Shown one piece after another: positions 25,801 through 33,611 of a stretch of 64,000 nt of DNA (position 1 is the first letter of the stretch; each line of letters starts with the position of its first letter). A model generated the notes under the pieces. It searched no databases and was not told the origin of the DNA. It saw nothing but the letters and a program-made list of their open reading frames with translations. A program made the translations under genes and the position numbers. Source of the DNA: Pseudofrankia nepalensis (GTDB taxonomy: Bacteria > Actinomycetota > Actinomycetes > Frankiales > Frankiaceae); NCBI RefSeq assembly GCF_016786305.1, contig NZ_JADWYV010000008.1. One strand, written 5' to 3'.

Positions 25801-27557
25801 GGGGCGGCGCCGGCGGTGACCTGGCCTTGGCGGATCAGGGCGGACAGGGTGTCCTCGGCCAGCAGCAGGTCCTCGACGGAGTAGAGCGGTTCGGGCTGGT
25901 GGCGGCGGCGCTGGCCGGGGGTGGTGCCGTGTAGCAGGACGACGCGGGGATCGGCCAGGAACCGGTCGGTCAGCCGTTCGATCGTCTCGGCGTCGGCCCG
26001 GTCGCCCGTCCACGCCGCGACCATGCGCACCACGTCCCGGCGCACGAACGTCGTCGCCTTCTCCGTCAGCCCCAGCGCGCCGGAGAGCAGGTCGAACAGG
26101 TCGGCGATCTCCCGCTCGCCGAGTGGCACCGGCTGGTCGGGCGTGGCGACGGCGAGCTGGCGGACCTGGTCGATGGTCCAGCCGGTGGCGGTCAGCCGGT
26201 CGAGCTGGGCGGCGTGGACGGCGTCGTCGGCGAGCACTTTCTTCGCCTTGCGCGAGCCGCGCTGCGCGGCGGCCTTCGTCGCCCCGGACGGTTCCAGCCC
26301 CTGTGCGACGAGTTGGGCGAACTCCGCCTCCACCTCGCCGTGGCGGGTCGAGAACGCGGCCAGCAGATCGGGCGGGAACCCGGCCAGCTCCGCCACCCCG
26401 TTGCGCACCGGCTCCCAGGCCACGCCGCGCAGGCGGGACAGTTCGTGGCGCAGCACCGCGGCGCCGACGAACCCGGCGGTCCTGATGTGCGCGAGCAGCA
26501 CCTCCCCGTCGACCGTCCGCCACGCCCAGGGCGGCACCGTCGGCCTGCTCTGGCCTGGATGGGAACCCGCCGCCGACCGATCGATGTCGTCGGGGACCGC
26601 GACCACATTGAAGATGATGTTGTGGACGTGCAGGTGGGCCTCGGTGTTGCGGGACACGTCGTGCAGGTAGGAGGCAACCGCCAGGCCGAGTGAGCGCTGG
26701 TCGCGGCCGGCGACCAGGCCGAACGCGGCATGCCGCTCCAGATAGCCGATCGTCGCGTCCACCGCCGCGTCCAACGCGGCGCCGATGTCCGCGCGCAGTG
26801 CGTCGTCCCCGAACGCCCACAGCAGGCTCACCGACTTCGGCGCCGCGCACACGAGGTCGTAGCCGAGCACCGTCGCCGGCGGCACCCGCCGCGCGTTCCA
26901 CCGCTCGAACTCGGCCCGCCGCACCCGCCACCGGCCGTCCGGTCCCCGCGCCCCGGTCAGGTGGTCACCCGATTCGGCGCCGGCCGCGACGACGTCACCG
27001 GCGCCCGCCTGCTCGTCGGGCGTGGCCGCGCCAGGGGAATCGGGCGCGCCACGTCCACCGGCCTTGGATGGCCCGGCCCTGGGAACGGTCGAAGTCGTCG
27101 GATCCGCCGAGGTGTCGGCGGGAGTCGGCTGGTCGCCGGCGCGGCCGACGAGCCGACGCAGATAGGCCGTGCTCACCCCGGCGATCGCCGCAGCCTCCAC
27201 GAGGGTCAGCCACTCCCCATCCTCGCCGGCGGTCTTGGCGGGTTTCCGCCCAACGGCACCACTGAGGTGAGGTGTCCGGCCCGCCGAGCCGGCTCCCGTC
27301 AGCAGCGGCTGGCCAGTCACGGCGTGCTCGCCACGCAGCAGCCGCGCCAGCGCTTGGCCCGTAACGTCCCCGCGCAGACCGACGAGCGAGGCCAGCCGGC
27401 CCCGGGCCCGGCCGCGCGCCTGGTCCCGGCTGTAGTAGCCGGCCAGCGCGTTCTCCGGCTGGCCTCCCTGCACGTAGGCCACCACCGCGGCCGCGGCCCG
27501 AGCGACCTGCTCCGGCTCCCGGGCCCGGACCCGCAGCACCTTTGCCGTCGCGATCAT
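22848..27557 (-). CDS. MobF-family conjugative relaxase fused to RecD-like helicase (TrwC/TraI type)
   Basis: The protein has 1,569 residues. It nicks oriT, stays bound to the strand and unwinds DNA for transfer. The N-terminal relaxase has catalytic tyrosines in AGYYSRDQ (~40) and the metal-binding His triad in EAHLHVHNI (~310). A MerR/excisionase-like HTH (LVEAAAIAGVSTAYLRRLV) is inserted between them, followed by a Pro/Ala linker. The helicase part shows Walker A VGPAGTGKTEAMR near 640, VLIVDEATQ near 720, GDPAQLGSVG, and YVMLSRARTDLAAYVV near 1085. A 21-bp tandem repeat region codes HGASGTR units. The long C-terminus (~1150-1569) is Arg/Ala-rich without known motif. Start ATG at 27557. 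No TraB/T4CP neighbour is visible. Confidence 0.9.
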   Translation of the reverse strand: MIATAKVLRVRAREPEQVARAAAAVVAYVQGGQPENALAGYYSRDQARGRARGRLASLVGLRGDVTGQALARLLRGEHAVTGQPLLTGAGSAGRTPHLSGAVGRKPAKTAGEDGEWLTLVEAAAIAGVSTAYLRRLVGRAGDQPTPADTSADPTTSTVPRAGPSKAGGRGAPDSPGAATPDEQAGAGDVVAAGAESGDHLTGARGPDGRWRVRRAEFERWNARRVPPATVLGYDLVCAAPKSVSLLWAFGDDALRADIGAALDAAVDATIGYLERHAAFGLVAGRDQRSLGLAVASYLHDVSRNTEAHLHVHNIIFNVVAVPDDIDRSAAGSHPGQSRPTVPPWAWRTVDGEVLLAHIRTAGFVGAAVLRHELSRLRGVAWEPVRNGVAELAGFPPDLLAAFSTRHGEVEAEFAQLVAQGLEPSGATKAAAQRGSRKAKKVLADDAVHAAQLDRLTATGWTIDQVRQLAVATPDQPVPLGEREIADLFDLLSGALGLTEKATTFVRRDVVRMVAAWTGDRADAETIERLTDRFLADPRVVLLHGTTPGQRRRHQPEPLYSVEDLLLAEDTLSALIRQGQVTAGAAPRLLVDPTLLETRLAAATHPPNRAHPGTSPADPERRAAPVALSAEQAELVRRLLTSGDLVRPAVGPAGTGKTEAMRALTGILRAAGRHVFATAHGGRQAEELADRIGIPARVVASWLTLLDNVTDPADVWPPGSVLIVDEATQVATRDAERLLRYATRTGTVVLALGDPAQLGSVGAGGWFTHLVAHTSDVATLTTVHRQAGADLAPVRAALGALRADTAPTVRAALDRLAADGRIHLADGADALLERAVADWYAERQRRVHSADDIPGANSAGADAPTPATGARHGASGTRHGASGTRLGASGANSAPGANGGASVDGASRWPAHAAARPQPAKIHLMAERHREVETLNRAARALLTADGTLTGPALHTAGREFQIGDEVITLTQAGHTLVPAGKPGSAYVRTGTVGVVTAVHLDADRPAGQALTVYFPSKGSVRIPWDYLTHRFADGRDGGLAHAYAITAAKAQGTTMDTARAVVTDDTSRAGLYVMLSRARTDLAAYVVRRDQLDEHDDETWLPAEPGDDSPLDRLAGRLDRSRAERLASDHDPWAAEAHRLRRRHTLAELTAFRLGRQVLDRSSVAPTAPERAARERTAPVRADPVAPTAPGHAPLDAPTRRAGMPRQVLLRRAELAAEAALRAAALAHPPTALVARLGSRPEAGPERAVWDAAVGALAVYHARHQPGATAHDAGPPPGARPDDQARDPWLYHRYLAHRLVDDWAAGLPDTDRTRFSGVGQAVPRNRAVAGVHALLDAGLTPSQVTSDLAHPAGDETRAGAAVLAWRVTDLCEQVGVDPALYELPSPTTAQQEWNELVGLLNRAEITHLATRPTAALAEERQLLVDAPLGLAGTTRTQVQMRAQMPHDADRVSPFRADRVARLARVEAALDRQTTDAVLRATAEPASYLTALLGPRPTATLQAAAWEQAASRAERYRHHVLGLPYGTPAIIEAVEPARQALGDRPTDPRAADAYDQARDIHMVLDAQLPL
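24898..24960. repeat. Three tandem 21-bp units inside the relaxase gene
   Basis: Three near-identical copies of a unit beginning GCGCCG and ending GTGCCGGAC or CGCCGGTC lie in frame, coding a repeated heptapeptide (HGASGTR/LGASG). It is part of a longer Ala/Gly/Ser linker in the helicase half. Confidence 0.7.
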
Positions 27558-27941
27558 CGGAGACCACCAGGCCCCGAGTTGTACCGGCCAGGGCCGCGGC
27601 GGTGGTGGGCGAGATACGGCATGGGGCACTCCAGGACGCCTGAGGACGGCGGCCCCAGAACGGCCGGGATACGCCATGACGGCACCGCAGCCTGCCCGGC
27701 CGGAACATCGCGGCGGCCCTCGCGCCAGCCCTCCGACCAGACATCGCGACCGGGCCAATGCCTCCCGGTGACGACAGCCACCAGGGCCGGGCGGTATGGC
27801 CGGCGATGTCGCTCGCGATGCCCAGCGCGATGGCCGTAGGGATGACGGCCCTCGAGCGGCCGTGTCCCTCGCCTGCCGGGGCTACCGTGCGGCCGATGCC
27901 AACTGGTGGCGCCCGTGGTTCTTATCGGGTGAGGAGGCGAT
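27558..27941. other. Divergent intergenic region, relaxase / APH gene
   Basis: This 384-bp region lies upstream of both genes. It holds array 2 (27706-27844) and a loose repeat ATACGGCATG (27613) / ATACGCCATG (27669). An oriT for the MobF relaxase would be expected here, but I see no inverted-repeat nic region I can name. Confidence 0.4.
27706..27844. promoter_or_regulatory. Array 2: GCGATG/CATCGC units at 12-bp steps
   Basis: On the right, GCGATG starts at 27803, 27815 and 27827, and GGGATG at 27839: four units exactly 12 bp apart, facing the APH gene. On the left, CATCGC starts at 27706 and 27742 (36 bp, three periods), facing the relaxase. The orientation toward both divergent genes suggests an operator for both. 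Confidence 0.6.
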
Positions 27942-28928
27942 ATGCGGTTGCGACAGGTCGAGCGTTCGTCTGGGGCGTTTCAGCAGCCGTTGACGGCCGG
28001 CGAGATCCGGGCGATCTGTGGCCGGGTGTTCGGCTCCGAGGTTCGGGTCGTCACCGCCGAGGAGCTTGGGGCAGGTCTATACAACACGACGTACCGGGTG
28101 ACGGTGGCGGGGCGGGACCGGCCGGTGATCCTGCGGGTCGCGCCCGAGCCAGGCCGGCAGTTCGCGTCGGAGTGGCAGCTGATGCGTAACGAGTACGCCT
28201 CGCTGCCCTACCTGGCGATGATCGCGCCGCTGCTGCCAAAGGTGATCGCCGCGGACTGGTCACAGGAGCTGATCGGCCGGGACTGGATGGTCCAGACCCT
28301 TCTGGATGGCGTGCCGGCGCCGAGCCGCCTCGGCGACTATCCGCGCGCGCTGTGGCCGGTCTTCTTCCGAGAGCTGGGCGCCATCGCGCGGCGGGTTCAC
28401 GGGGTGCGCGGGACGCGTTTCGGCCCGGTCACCGGTCCCGGTTACGGCTCGTGGAGCGAGGCGGTGATCGCTTCGCTGGAGGCCGTCGTGACGGATCTCG
28501 ACGGCGCCGGCCTGGACGCGGCCGACCTGCGCAGGGTCATCGCCGTGGCCGTTGACCGGCGGGCCGTGCTGGACGAGGTGACCGAGCCCCGGCTGCTGGC
28601 CGGTGATCTGTGGACGGTGAACGTGATGCTCCACGAGACCACCCCGGAGCCGACGATCACCGGGGTGTTCGACCTCGACCGGACCTGGTTCGGCGACAGC
28701 GCCGCGGACTGGACGATCCGGATGGCGCTGACGAAACAGGACGAGCGGGTCGCGTTCTGGGACGGCTACGGACCCCGTGACACCTCGCCCGCCGCGCGGC
28801 TACGCCAGCAGATCTACGAGGGCCGCCACCTGGGAGCGGTCAGACTCGAACGGCATCGCCTCGGCAACGCCGACGGCGTCCGCGCCAGCTACCCGGCCTT
28901 GTCCGCCGTTCTGGCCCACCTGACCTGA
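27942..28928 (+). CDS. Aminoglycoside-phosphotransferase-fold kinase
   Basis: The protein has 328 residues. The APH/ChoK-like fold shows an N-lobe with LGAGLYNTTYRVTV (~43-56) and ILRVAPE as the ATP-lysine-type strand (here Arg). The Brenner-like motif is LLAGDLWTVNVML near 222-234, and GVFDLDRTWFGD near 248 is the metal-binding DxD site. The His of HGD is replaced by Ala, while Asp and Asn are kept, so catalysis is possible. The substrate is unknown; relatives phosphorylate aminoglycosides, macrolides, choline, homoserine or fructosamines. Start ATG 27942 follows GAGGCGAT. First gene of the rightward cargo, downstream of array 2. Confidence 0.75.
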   Translation: MRLRQVERSSGAFQQPLTAGEIRAICGRVFGSEVRVVTAEELGAGLYNTTYRVTVAGRDRPVILRVAPEPGRQFASEWQLMRNEYASLPYLAMIAPLLPKVIAADWSQELIGRDWMVQTLLDGVPAPSRLGDYPRALWPVFFRELGAIARRVHGVRGTRFGPVTGPGYGSWSEAVIASLEAVVTDLDGAGLDAADLRRVIAVAVDRRAVLDEVTEPRLLAGDLWTVNVMLHETTPEPTITGVFDLDRTWFGDSAADWTIRMALTKQDERVAFWDGYGPRDTSPAARLRQQIYEGRHLGAVRLERHRLGNADGVRASYPALSAVLAHLT

Positions 28929-28993
28929 CCAGCGTGGCCGAGGTCGACCTCAGCTCGGTCCCACGTGAGCTGAGCCGTGGGGTGAGCGCGCCG

Positions 28994-29008
28994 CTACCTG
29001 CGAGGTAG
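28994..29008. terminator. Short hairpin after the APH gene
   Basis: CTACCT-GCG-AGGTAG is a 6-bp stem with a 3-nt loop, 66 bp past the APH stop and upstream of the lipoprotein gene. It is a weak terminator-like element with no U-tract. Confidence 0.25.
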
Positions 29009-29166
29009 GCATTCCGTTGGGGATGCGGGCACCAGCCAATCGGGGTGACAGCGTCCGAACATTCCTCGCCGAGCGGGCTCGCACGGAATGTCTGTGGCGT
29101 ACCGCTATGGCAGAGTTGGCGCGCGCTGACCAGAAGGCCACCTGGGGCGCTCTACCAGGAGGTTCT

Positions 29167-30117
29167 ATGCGGCGTCCACGCGTCCGTCCGTTCGGCCGTT
29201 CGGTGAATGCCGCGCTGCTTGCCGGACTTCTGGCGGCAGGCTGTACCGGGGCCGCCGGCACGCAGGCCGACGGGCCGCGTGAGCCGACCGCGACGACGGC
29301 CTCCGCCGCGCTCGCGGCCGGCGAGTTCGGCGTCGGCGACCGGCCCGGCACCACGACCCCCTCGCCGTCGGCGACCCCCGCCTCCACGGCCGGGCCGACG
29401 GCCGGTTCTGGCCCCGCGCCGACGGCACCTGCCTCGCCGGGCCGGACCGGCGCCGCGCGGGCGACCATCCCGGCCGCGTCCGGAACGCCCCGCCCCGCCG
29501 CAGCGCCGCCCTCGGCCGCCAGCCCAGCCATGGCCAAGCCGCCGCCGGTGACGCGGCCCGCGGCGGTCCCCATGACGACTCAGTCGTCGCAGGCTCCGCG
29601 GCCCGCGGCGGTCATTTCGACGGCGCCGCCAGCCCCGCGGCCACCGGCGACGCCGTCGCGGGCACCGCAACCGACCCCGGTGGCCCCGGCCACGCCAGCG
29701 CCGAGCACGACGCCGCCGCCCCCGGCCCAGACCGCGGGAGCACCGGACATGAGGATCTGGGTGAGGCGGTTCATCGGCATCACTGGCTCGGACTACGTGT
29801 GCGGCTCCCTGAGGATCAAGCTGTCGAATTGGGGCACCGCCCCATCCCCCGCTGGCTGGCTCAAGGTGACCCTGGTGTGGGAGAGCGACGGCGTCGGCCT
29901 GGTGAGCGAAGGCCTCGAGGAGGTCACGGTGAGCCTCCCACCGGTGGCCGGCGGGGGGACGACGGTGTTCGACACCAGGGTCTGCATGACCAACATCATC
30001 GAGGGCGTGGGGCCGGGCGGGGCGCACATCGGTATCTATGGGACGAGAGGCAGCTCCTATTTCGCCCCGACCAGCATGGTCGGGAACATAGACAGCTCGG
30101 GAACGACGTCGTCATAG
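29167..30117 (+). CDS. Lipoprotein with Pro/Ala/Thr stalk and unknown C-terminal domain
   Basis: The protein has 316 residues. ATG at 29167 is chosen because AGGAGG lies 4-5 nt before it and a lipobox follows: MRRPRVRPFGRSVNAAL then LLAAGC (Cys ~25). The frame is open 50 codons upstream but lacks a site. Residues ~26-190 are a Pro/Ala/Thr/Ser stalk. The C-terminal ~120 residues are folded, with two Cys (DYVCGSLRIKL and DTRVCMTN) and Trp/Gly motifs (LSNWGTAP, SPAGWLKVTLVW). This resembles an immunoglobulin-like or CARDB-type beta domain on a stalk, but I cannot name the family. Surface-exposed, anchored to the membrane. Confidence 0.75.
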   Translation: MRRPRVRPFGRSVNAALLAGLLAAGCTGAAGTQADGPREPTATTASAALAAGEFGVGDRPGTTTPSPSATPASTAGPTAGSGPAPTAPASPGRTGAARATIPAASGTPRPAAAPPSAASPAMAKPPPVTRPAAVPMTTQSSQAPRPAAVISTAPPAPRPPATPSRAPQPTPVAPATPAPSTTPPPPAQTAGAPDMRIWVRRFIGITGSDYVCGSLRIKLSNWGTAPSPAGWLKVTLVWESDGVGLVSEGLEEVTVSLPPVAGGGTTVFDTRVCMTNIIEGVGPGGAHIGIYGTRGSSYFAPTSMVGNIDSSGTTSS

Positions 30118-30201
30118 CTCGTAGCCCGGCCTCCGGGCAAACCCACCGGCCGCCTCCGTGAGCAGCGGCTCTGGCCGACGGGCGCGAGTAGGTGGCGATG
30201 C

Positions 30202-31053
30202 CTATGCCTTCTTGGCGGCCGTGTAGATGTTGTAGCGCCAGGCGTCCTGGTGCTTCCACATCTCGACGCCGCTCATCGCGTTGACGGCCTTCGCTGTCTT
30301 GCCGAGTCGCCGCGCGGTGGCGTACGGCAGGCGGCCGAGGAGCGCGAACGCGCGCAGCATCGGCAGCATGCGGGCCGTCACGTCCTCCACCGCCTCGACC
30401 TTGAACGACGCCGATTCGAGGAGGCCTTCCAGGTCGCCGTGGTTGAGACGGTGCCAGGTCGGCATCGCGCCAAGCTCGCACACGGCGTCGAACGCCGCCC
30501 GCGCGGCCGGATCCAACAACTCCTCCGGTGTCCGCGAATACTCGAACATCACGAGCCGCCCGCCGGGGCGCAGAACCCGGTGAAACTCGGCCAGCACCCG
30601 TTCGGGATCGGCGGCGTGCACGAACGTCTCCATCGTGTAGGCCCCGTCGAACTGGCCGTCGGCGAACTGGGAGAGGTCGTGATAGTCGCATTCGACGAAC
30701 CGGGTGCGGTCGGCGAGCCCGGATTTCTCGCTCCGGCGCCGGGCCTCGTCGAGGTTGAAGTCGAGAATATCGATTCCGGTGACGTCCAGGGTGAAATCGG
30801 TTGCGAGCGTGCGCGCGACCTCGCCCATGCCGCAGCCGGCGTCGAGCACCCGGGAACCGGCATCGAGACCGAGCCGGCGTCCGAGCTGATGCTCCATGCG
30901 GCGCATCGCCGGTGAGAACCGCCACCCGGGGTCCCCGGCCTCGTACCAGCCGAAGTGCTTCGTCCCGTGCAGCAGATACAGGTAGCCCAGCCGTGACTCC
31001 GTGCGATCGTAGTACCGAAGAACCGCCTTAATGTTCGCGTCGCGTTCTGGCAC
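30202..31053 (-). CDS. SAM-dependent methyltransferase (class I, UbiE/sterol-C-methyltransferase-like)
   Basis: The protein has 283 residues. The N-terminal VLRYYDRTESRLGYLYLL and KHFGWYE are typical of the C-methyltransferase/gamma-tocopherol-type branch. Motif I is VLDAGCGMGEVA near 70-81, the acidic loop is VTGIDILDFNL, and motif III/post III is VLRPGGRLVMFEYS near 170. The substrate is probably a small lipophilic molecule. The gene lies 21 bp after the membrane-protein gene on the same strand, so the two are probably cotranscribed. Confidence 0.82.
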   Translation of the reverse strand: MPERDANIKAVLRYYDRTESRLGYLYLLHGTKHFGWYEAGDPGWRFSPAMRRMEHQLGRRLGLDAGSRVLDAGCGMGEVARTLATDFTLDVTGIDILDFNLDEARRRSEKSGLADRTRFVECDYHDLSQFADGQFDGAYTMETFVHAADPERVLAEFHRVLRPGGRLVMFEYSRTPEELLDPAARAAFDAVCELGAMPTWHRLNHGDLEGLLESASFKVEAVEDVTARMLPMLRAFALLGRLPYATARRLGKTAKAVNAMSGVEMWKHQDAWRYNIYTAAKKA

Positions 31054-31074
31054 CCTAGGCTCCGTTCGTCGGCG

Positions 31075-32127
31075 TCATTGTAGCAGGAAGCCGACAACAG
31101 ACCCGAAGATGGCTGCCGCGTACTGGACGATGAGACCGGTACCATATGGGAGGCTGGGCGCCCCGGCAAACATGTCATAGGCGGCCCGCGTGCTGGGTGC
31201 GTTCTCGCTAGCTCGCACCTTTTCAAAGATTTCCGTGGCACGCACTTCGGACAGCAGGTACGCGTCATTCCCGGCCAGCGTGTCCATCATACGAAGGCGA
31301 AAACGCCGCGTGATCGTGAAAAGCATGAACTGCGTGAACGCGCCTACCCACAACGAGAGTCCGAGCAGTAACCCATAGAGATAGGGAAGATAGCTGCCAA
31401 GCAACGGCGAGCCGCCAAACAAACCCGGTAAGGTGACGGCGAAAGCCCCGAGTGCCAGGAAGATCGCCGAGTATGCGTACCCCTCCGAGAGGGTTCTGAT
31501 TCCTGGCGTGCGCGCCGGATCATTCCACCGGAGGCTGAGGTCTGTGCACTTCCGCATGAGAATCGCCATAATCGGCGGAACTATCAGCCAGTAGCTGACG
31601 TTCCCGAGAAACAACATACTCCATGCAAGGTTGGCGGTGATCGCGATATTTCGCGCGTCGAAGTCGCCGCGCATCAGCAGGACTATGAAGGGGATCACCG
31701 CCGCCGCGATCGGTAAGCTGGCCTGCCAGAAGCCGTAACCACGCAGCACTGGGGACACAATTCGATCTCGGTGTGCGCTCTCACGGATCAGGTCGTCGAT
31801 GGTGCCGAGTCGCCGGAGAGGAAAAGTCCACGCCAGTGAGGCTGCTCCGAGCATACCGCCGTTTACCGTTCCCAGCAATGCGAAGAGCAGCAGGTCCTCG
31901 CCGGACAGGTCCCACGCTCCGCCGATCGCCGTCACCGATACTGCGACGGCGATCAGACCGGGGCCGTATGACAGCAACATCAGACGGAACATGGCCCACG
32001 GACTCCGCATGGCGGTGCGGTGCGGGTCGCGATTTCCGCGGACAACGAAGATGGCGTAGATACGACGAAACCCCAGGAGCCACGCCTCGGAAAACCCCGC
32101 CCATGGGGCGCCGGCGTCATCCGACAA
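31075..32127 (-). CDS. Polytopic membrane protein of unknown function
   Basis: The protein has 350 residues and about seven hydrophobic segments: ~47-68, 75-100, 145-162, 172-198, 225-245, 255-280 and the extreme C-terminus (~325-348). No transporter motif is recognised. Base composition and codon use are clearly less GC-rich than the neighbours, a sign of separate acquisition. The start is uncertain: TTG at 32127 with GGGTAGCG upstream. It forms a pair with the methyltransferase and may supply or move its lipid-like substrate (inference). Confidence 0.65.
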   Translation of the reverse strand: MSDDAGAPWAGFSEAWLLGFRRIYAIFVVRGNRDPHRTAMRSPWAMFRLMLLSYGPGLIAVAVSVTAIGGAWDLSGEDLLLFALLGTVNGGMLGAASLAWTFPLRRLGTIDDLIRESAHRDRIVSPVLRGYGFWQASLPIAAAVIPFIVLLMRGDFDARNIAITANLAWSMLFLGNVSYWLIVPPIMAILMRKCTDLSLRWNDPARTPGIRTLSEGYAYSAIFLALGAFAVTLPGLFGGSPLLGSYLPYLYGLLLGLSLWVGAFTQFMLFTITRRFRLRMMDTLAGNDAYLLSEVRATEIFEKVRASENAPSTRAAYDMFAGAPSLPYGTGLIVQYAAAIFGSVVGFLLQ

Positions 32128-32405
32128 GATCGCTACCCAACGTGAGCCGGTCCCTTCCAGGCAGCACGGCGAATCACATCGATGCCACGGTACTGGAAGC
32201 GTGCCGCCAGCGTGGTCGGAACGTCACCGTTCGCCAATGCACTCATGCCCACGTTCGACCAAGCGGACTTCGAGAAGATATGAGTCCTGGCTTCGGCCGC
32301 CGACACGGAGCACCCGAGCGTCTCCGCCTGGGGTGTCCACTTCGTCAGTGGTGGGTCATTCAGGGTCGAAAGTAACGCGATGCCGGCCCTACTGGCCTTC
32401 AGCAG
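32128..32405 (+). pseudogene. Spacer with possible gene remnant
   Basis: On the plus strand, 32180-32281 reads about 33 residues ending FANALMPTFDQADFEKI before a stop, with coding-like composition but no ribosome site or recognisable family. It could be the decayed end of an inserted gene. The rest of the spacer shows nothing. Confidence 0.2.
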
Positions 32406-33611
32406 TCATGAGAAGGCAGGCGTCCGTGTGCGGCAGGCGGCCACGTGTCCGGCGAGGTAGTCGATCTGTTGCAGAAGGTCCGACGGGTCGCGGGCGAGAT
32501 CGAGTACATGCACGTGGATCCTGGGGCCTTGGCCTCGGATCACATGGACATCGGGGGTACCACCCGCATAGATCAGGTGACCTTCGGCGAGGTCGAGGGC
32601 GGTGCAGTACGCGATGAGCTGGTAGACGTCCTCGCTGGGGAAGCCCTTGTTCGGTGCCTTGTATTTCGCGTCCAGCACGGCCGCGCACTGGTCGCCGTGC
32701 CACCAGGTGATGTCCGGACGGGGTGCGAGCTTCCCAGCCTCGTCGAGGCGGATGACCTTCTGCCCCTCGACTGCACCGCCGTGATGTTCGAGCGCCGTGC
32801 GGAGCACTGCGGTCAGCCAGTCCTCGTAGACGCGGTTCATGTCGAACAGGAAGCCGGTCGCCGCGAGGGTCGGGCCGGCGGGGCTGTCGGCGGCGGGAAT
32901 ATCGAGACCGCGGTGGTCAAGGACGAGGCGGGCTAGGCGCAGGGCTGACTGGTAGCGACGATTGAGCCTGGTCTCGGGAGTCGCCGGGGCGCGTAGGCCG
33001 GCCGGCAACGGGGCGACCTCAGCGAGACCGACGTTGAGGCGGTGCAGCGCGGCGCGGGTCGCTGCGGGGATGCCGGGCAGGCGGAGCAGGCGGCGGGTAG
33101 CACCGAGCAGGATCCGGTTTTCCGGGATGTCCGCGGAGTAGTCGTCATAGGCGACTTCCAGCGGGTAGGCGCGGCCGAGGCGGGCGCGCAGCTGGTCGGC
33201 TTCGCGAAGCCGGCCGCGGAGAACAGGCGAAGTTTCGGCGACGGGCTGATAGCCGCGCAGCACACCGGCGGCCAGGGCGCGGCCGGCCCGACGGGTGAAC
33301 GCTACGGCGAGACCGGTCACCAGGTCGTCGGTCTCGGCCAGGTCGACGTCGTCGTCACGCCAGCCCTTCTGGTCGCGGGCGTGACCGACAAGCCAGAGAA
33401 GGCGGCCGACGCCGACCTTCGGGCGGATCACCAGCTCAAAGTCACCCGCGCGCACCACCCCGACCGTCGACGACGCGGCCAGGCAGACGGCGCCTTCCAG
33501 ATCACGGCTGACGGCGACGGCACCAGTCGCCGCGAACGTCCGGGCGACGTCGGCTGGCAGGCCGGGGACGGTGACGCTCTTGTGCTCGCGGACGACGATT
33601 GGCGTGATCAT
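32406..33611 (-). CDS. mcrC: McrC-family nuclease subunit
   Basis: The protein has 401 residues. McrC activates the McrB motor and carries the endonuclease that cuts DNA with modified bases. An N-terminal beta-rich domain (REHKSVTVPGL, then VRAGDFELVIRPKVGVGRLLWLV) is followed by a helical middle and the C-terminal PD-(D/E)xK core: LAPRPDITWW and AAVLDAKYK near residues 297-320. All core residues (D, D-x-K) are present, so it should be active. The ATG at 33611 overlaps the mcrB stop (ATGA), so the subunits are made in a coupled ratio. Last gene of the five-gene defence operon. Confidence 0.9.
   Translation of the reverse strand: MITPIVVREHKSVTVPGLPADVARTFAATGAVAVSRDLEGAVCLAASSTVGVVRAGDFELVIRPKVGVGRLLWLVGHARDQKGWRDDDVDLAETDDLVTGLAVAFTRRAGRALAAGVLRGYQPVAETSPVLRGRLREADQLRARLGRAYPLEVAYDDYSADIPENRILLGATRRLLRLPGIPAATRAALHRLNVGLAEVAPLPAGLRAPATPETRLNRRYQSALRLARLVLDHRGLDIPAADSPAGPTLAATGFLFDMNRVYEDWLTAVLRTALEHHGGAVEGQKVIRLDEAGKLAPRPDITWWHGDQCAAVLDAKYKAPNKGFPSEDVYQLIAYCTALDLAEGHLIYAGGTPDVHVIRGQGPRIHVHVLDLARDPSDLLQQIDYLAGHVAACRTRTPAFS

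Noticed and set aside
27558..27941. oriT with inverted-repeat nic region
   Set aside because: Only loose direct repeats seen; no clear dyad next to a nic-like site.
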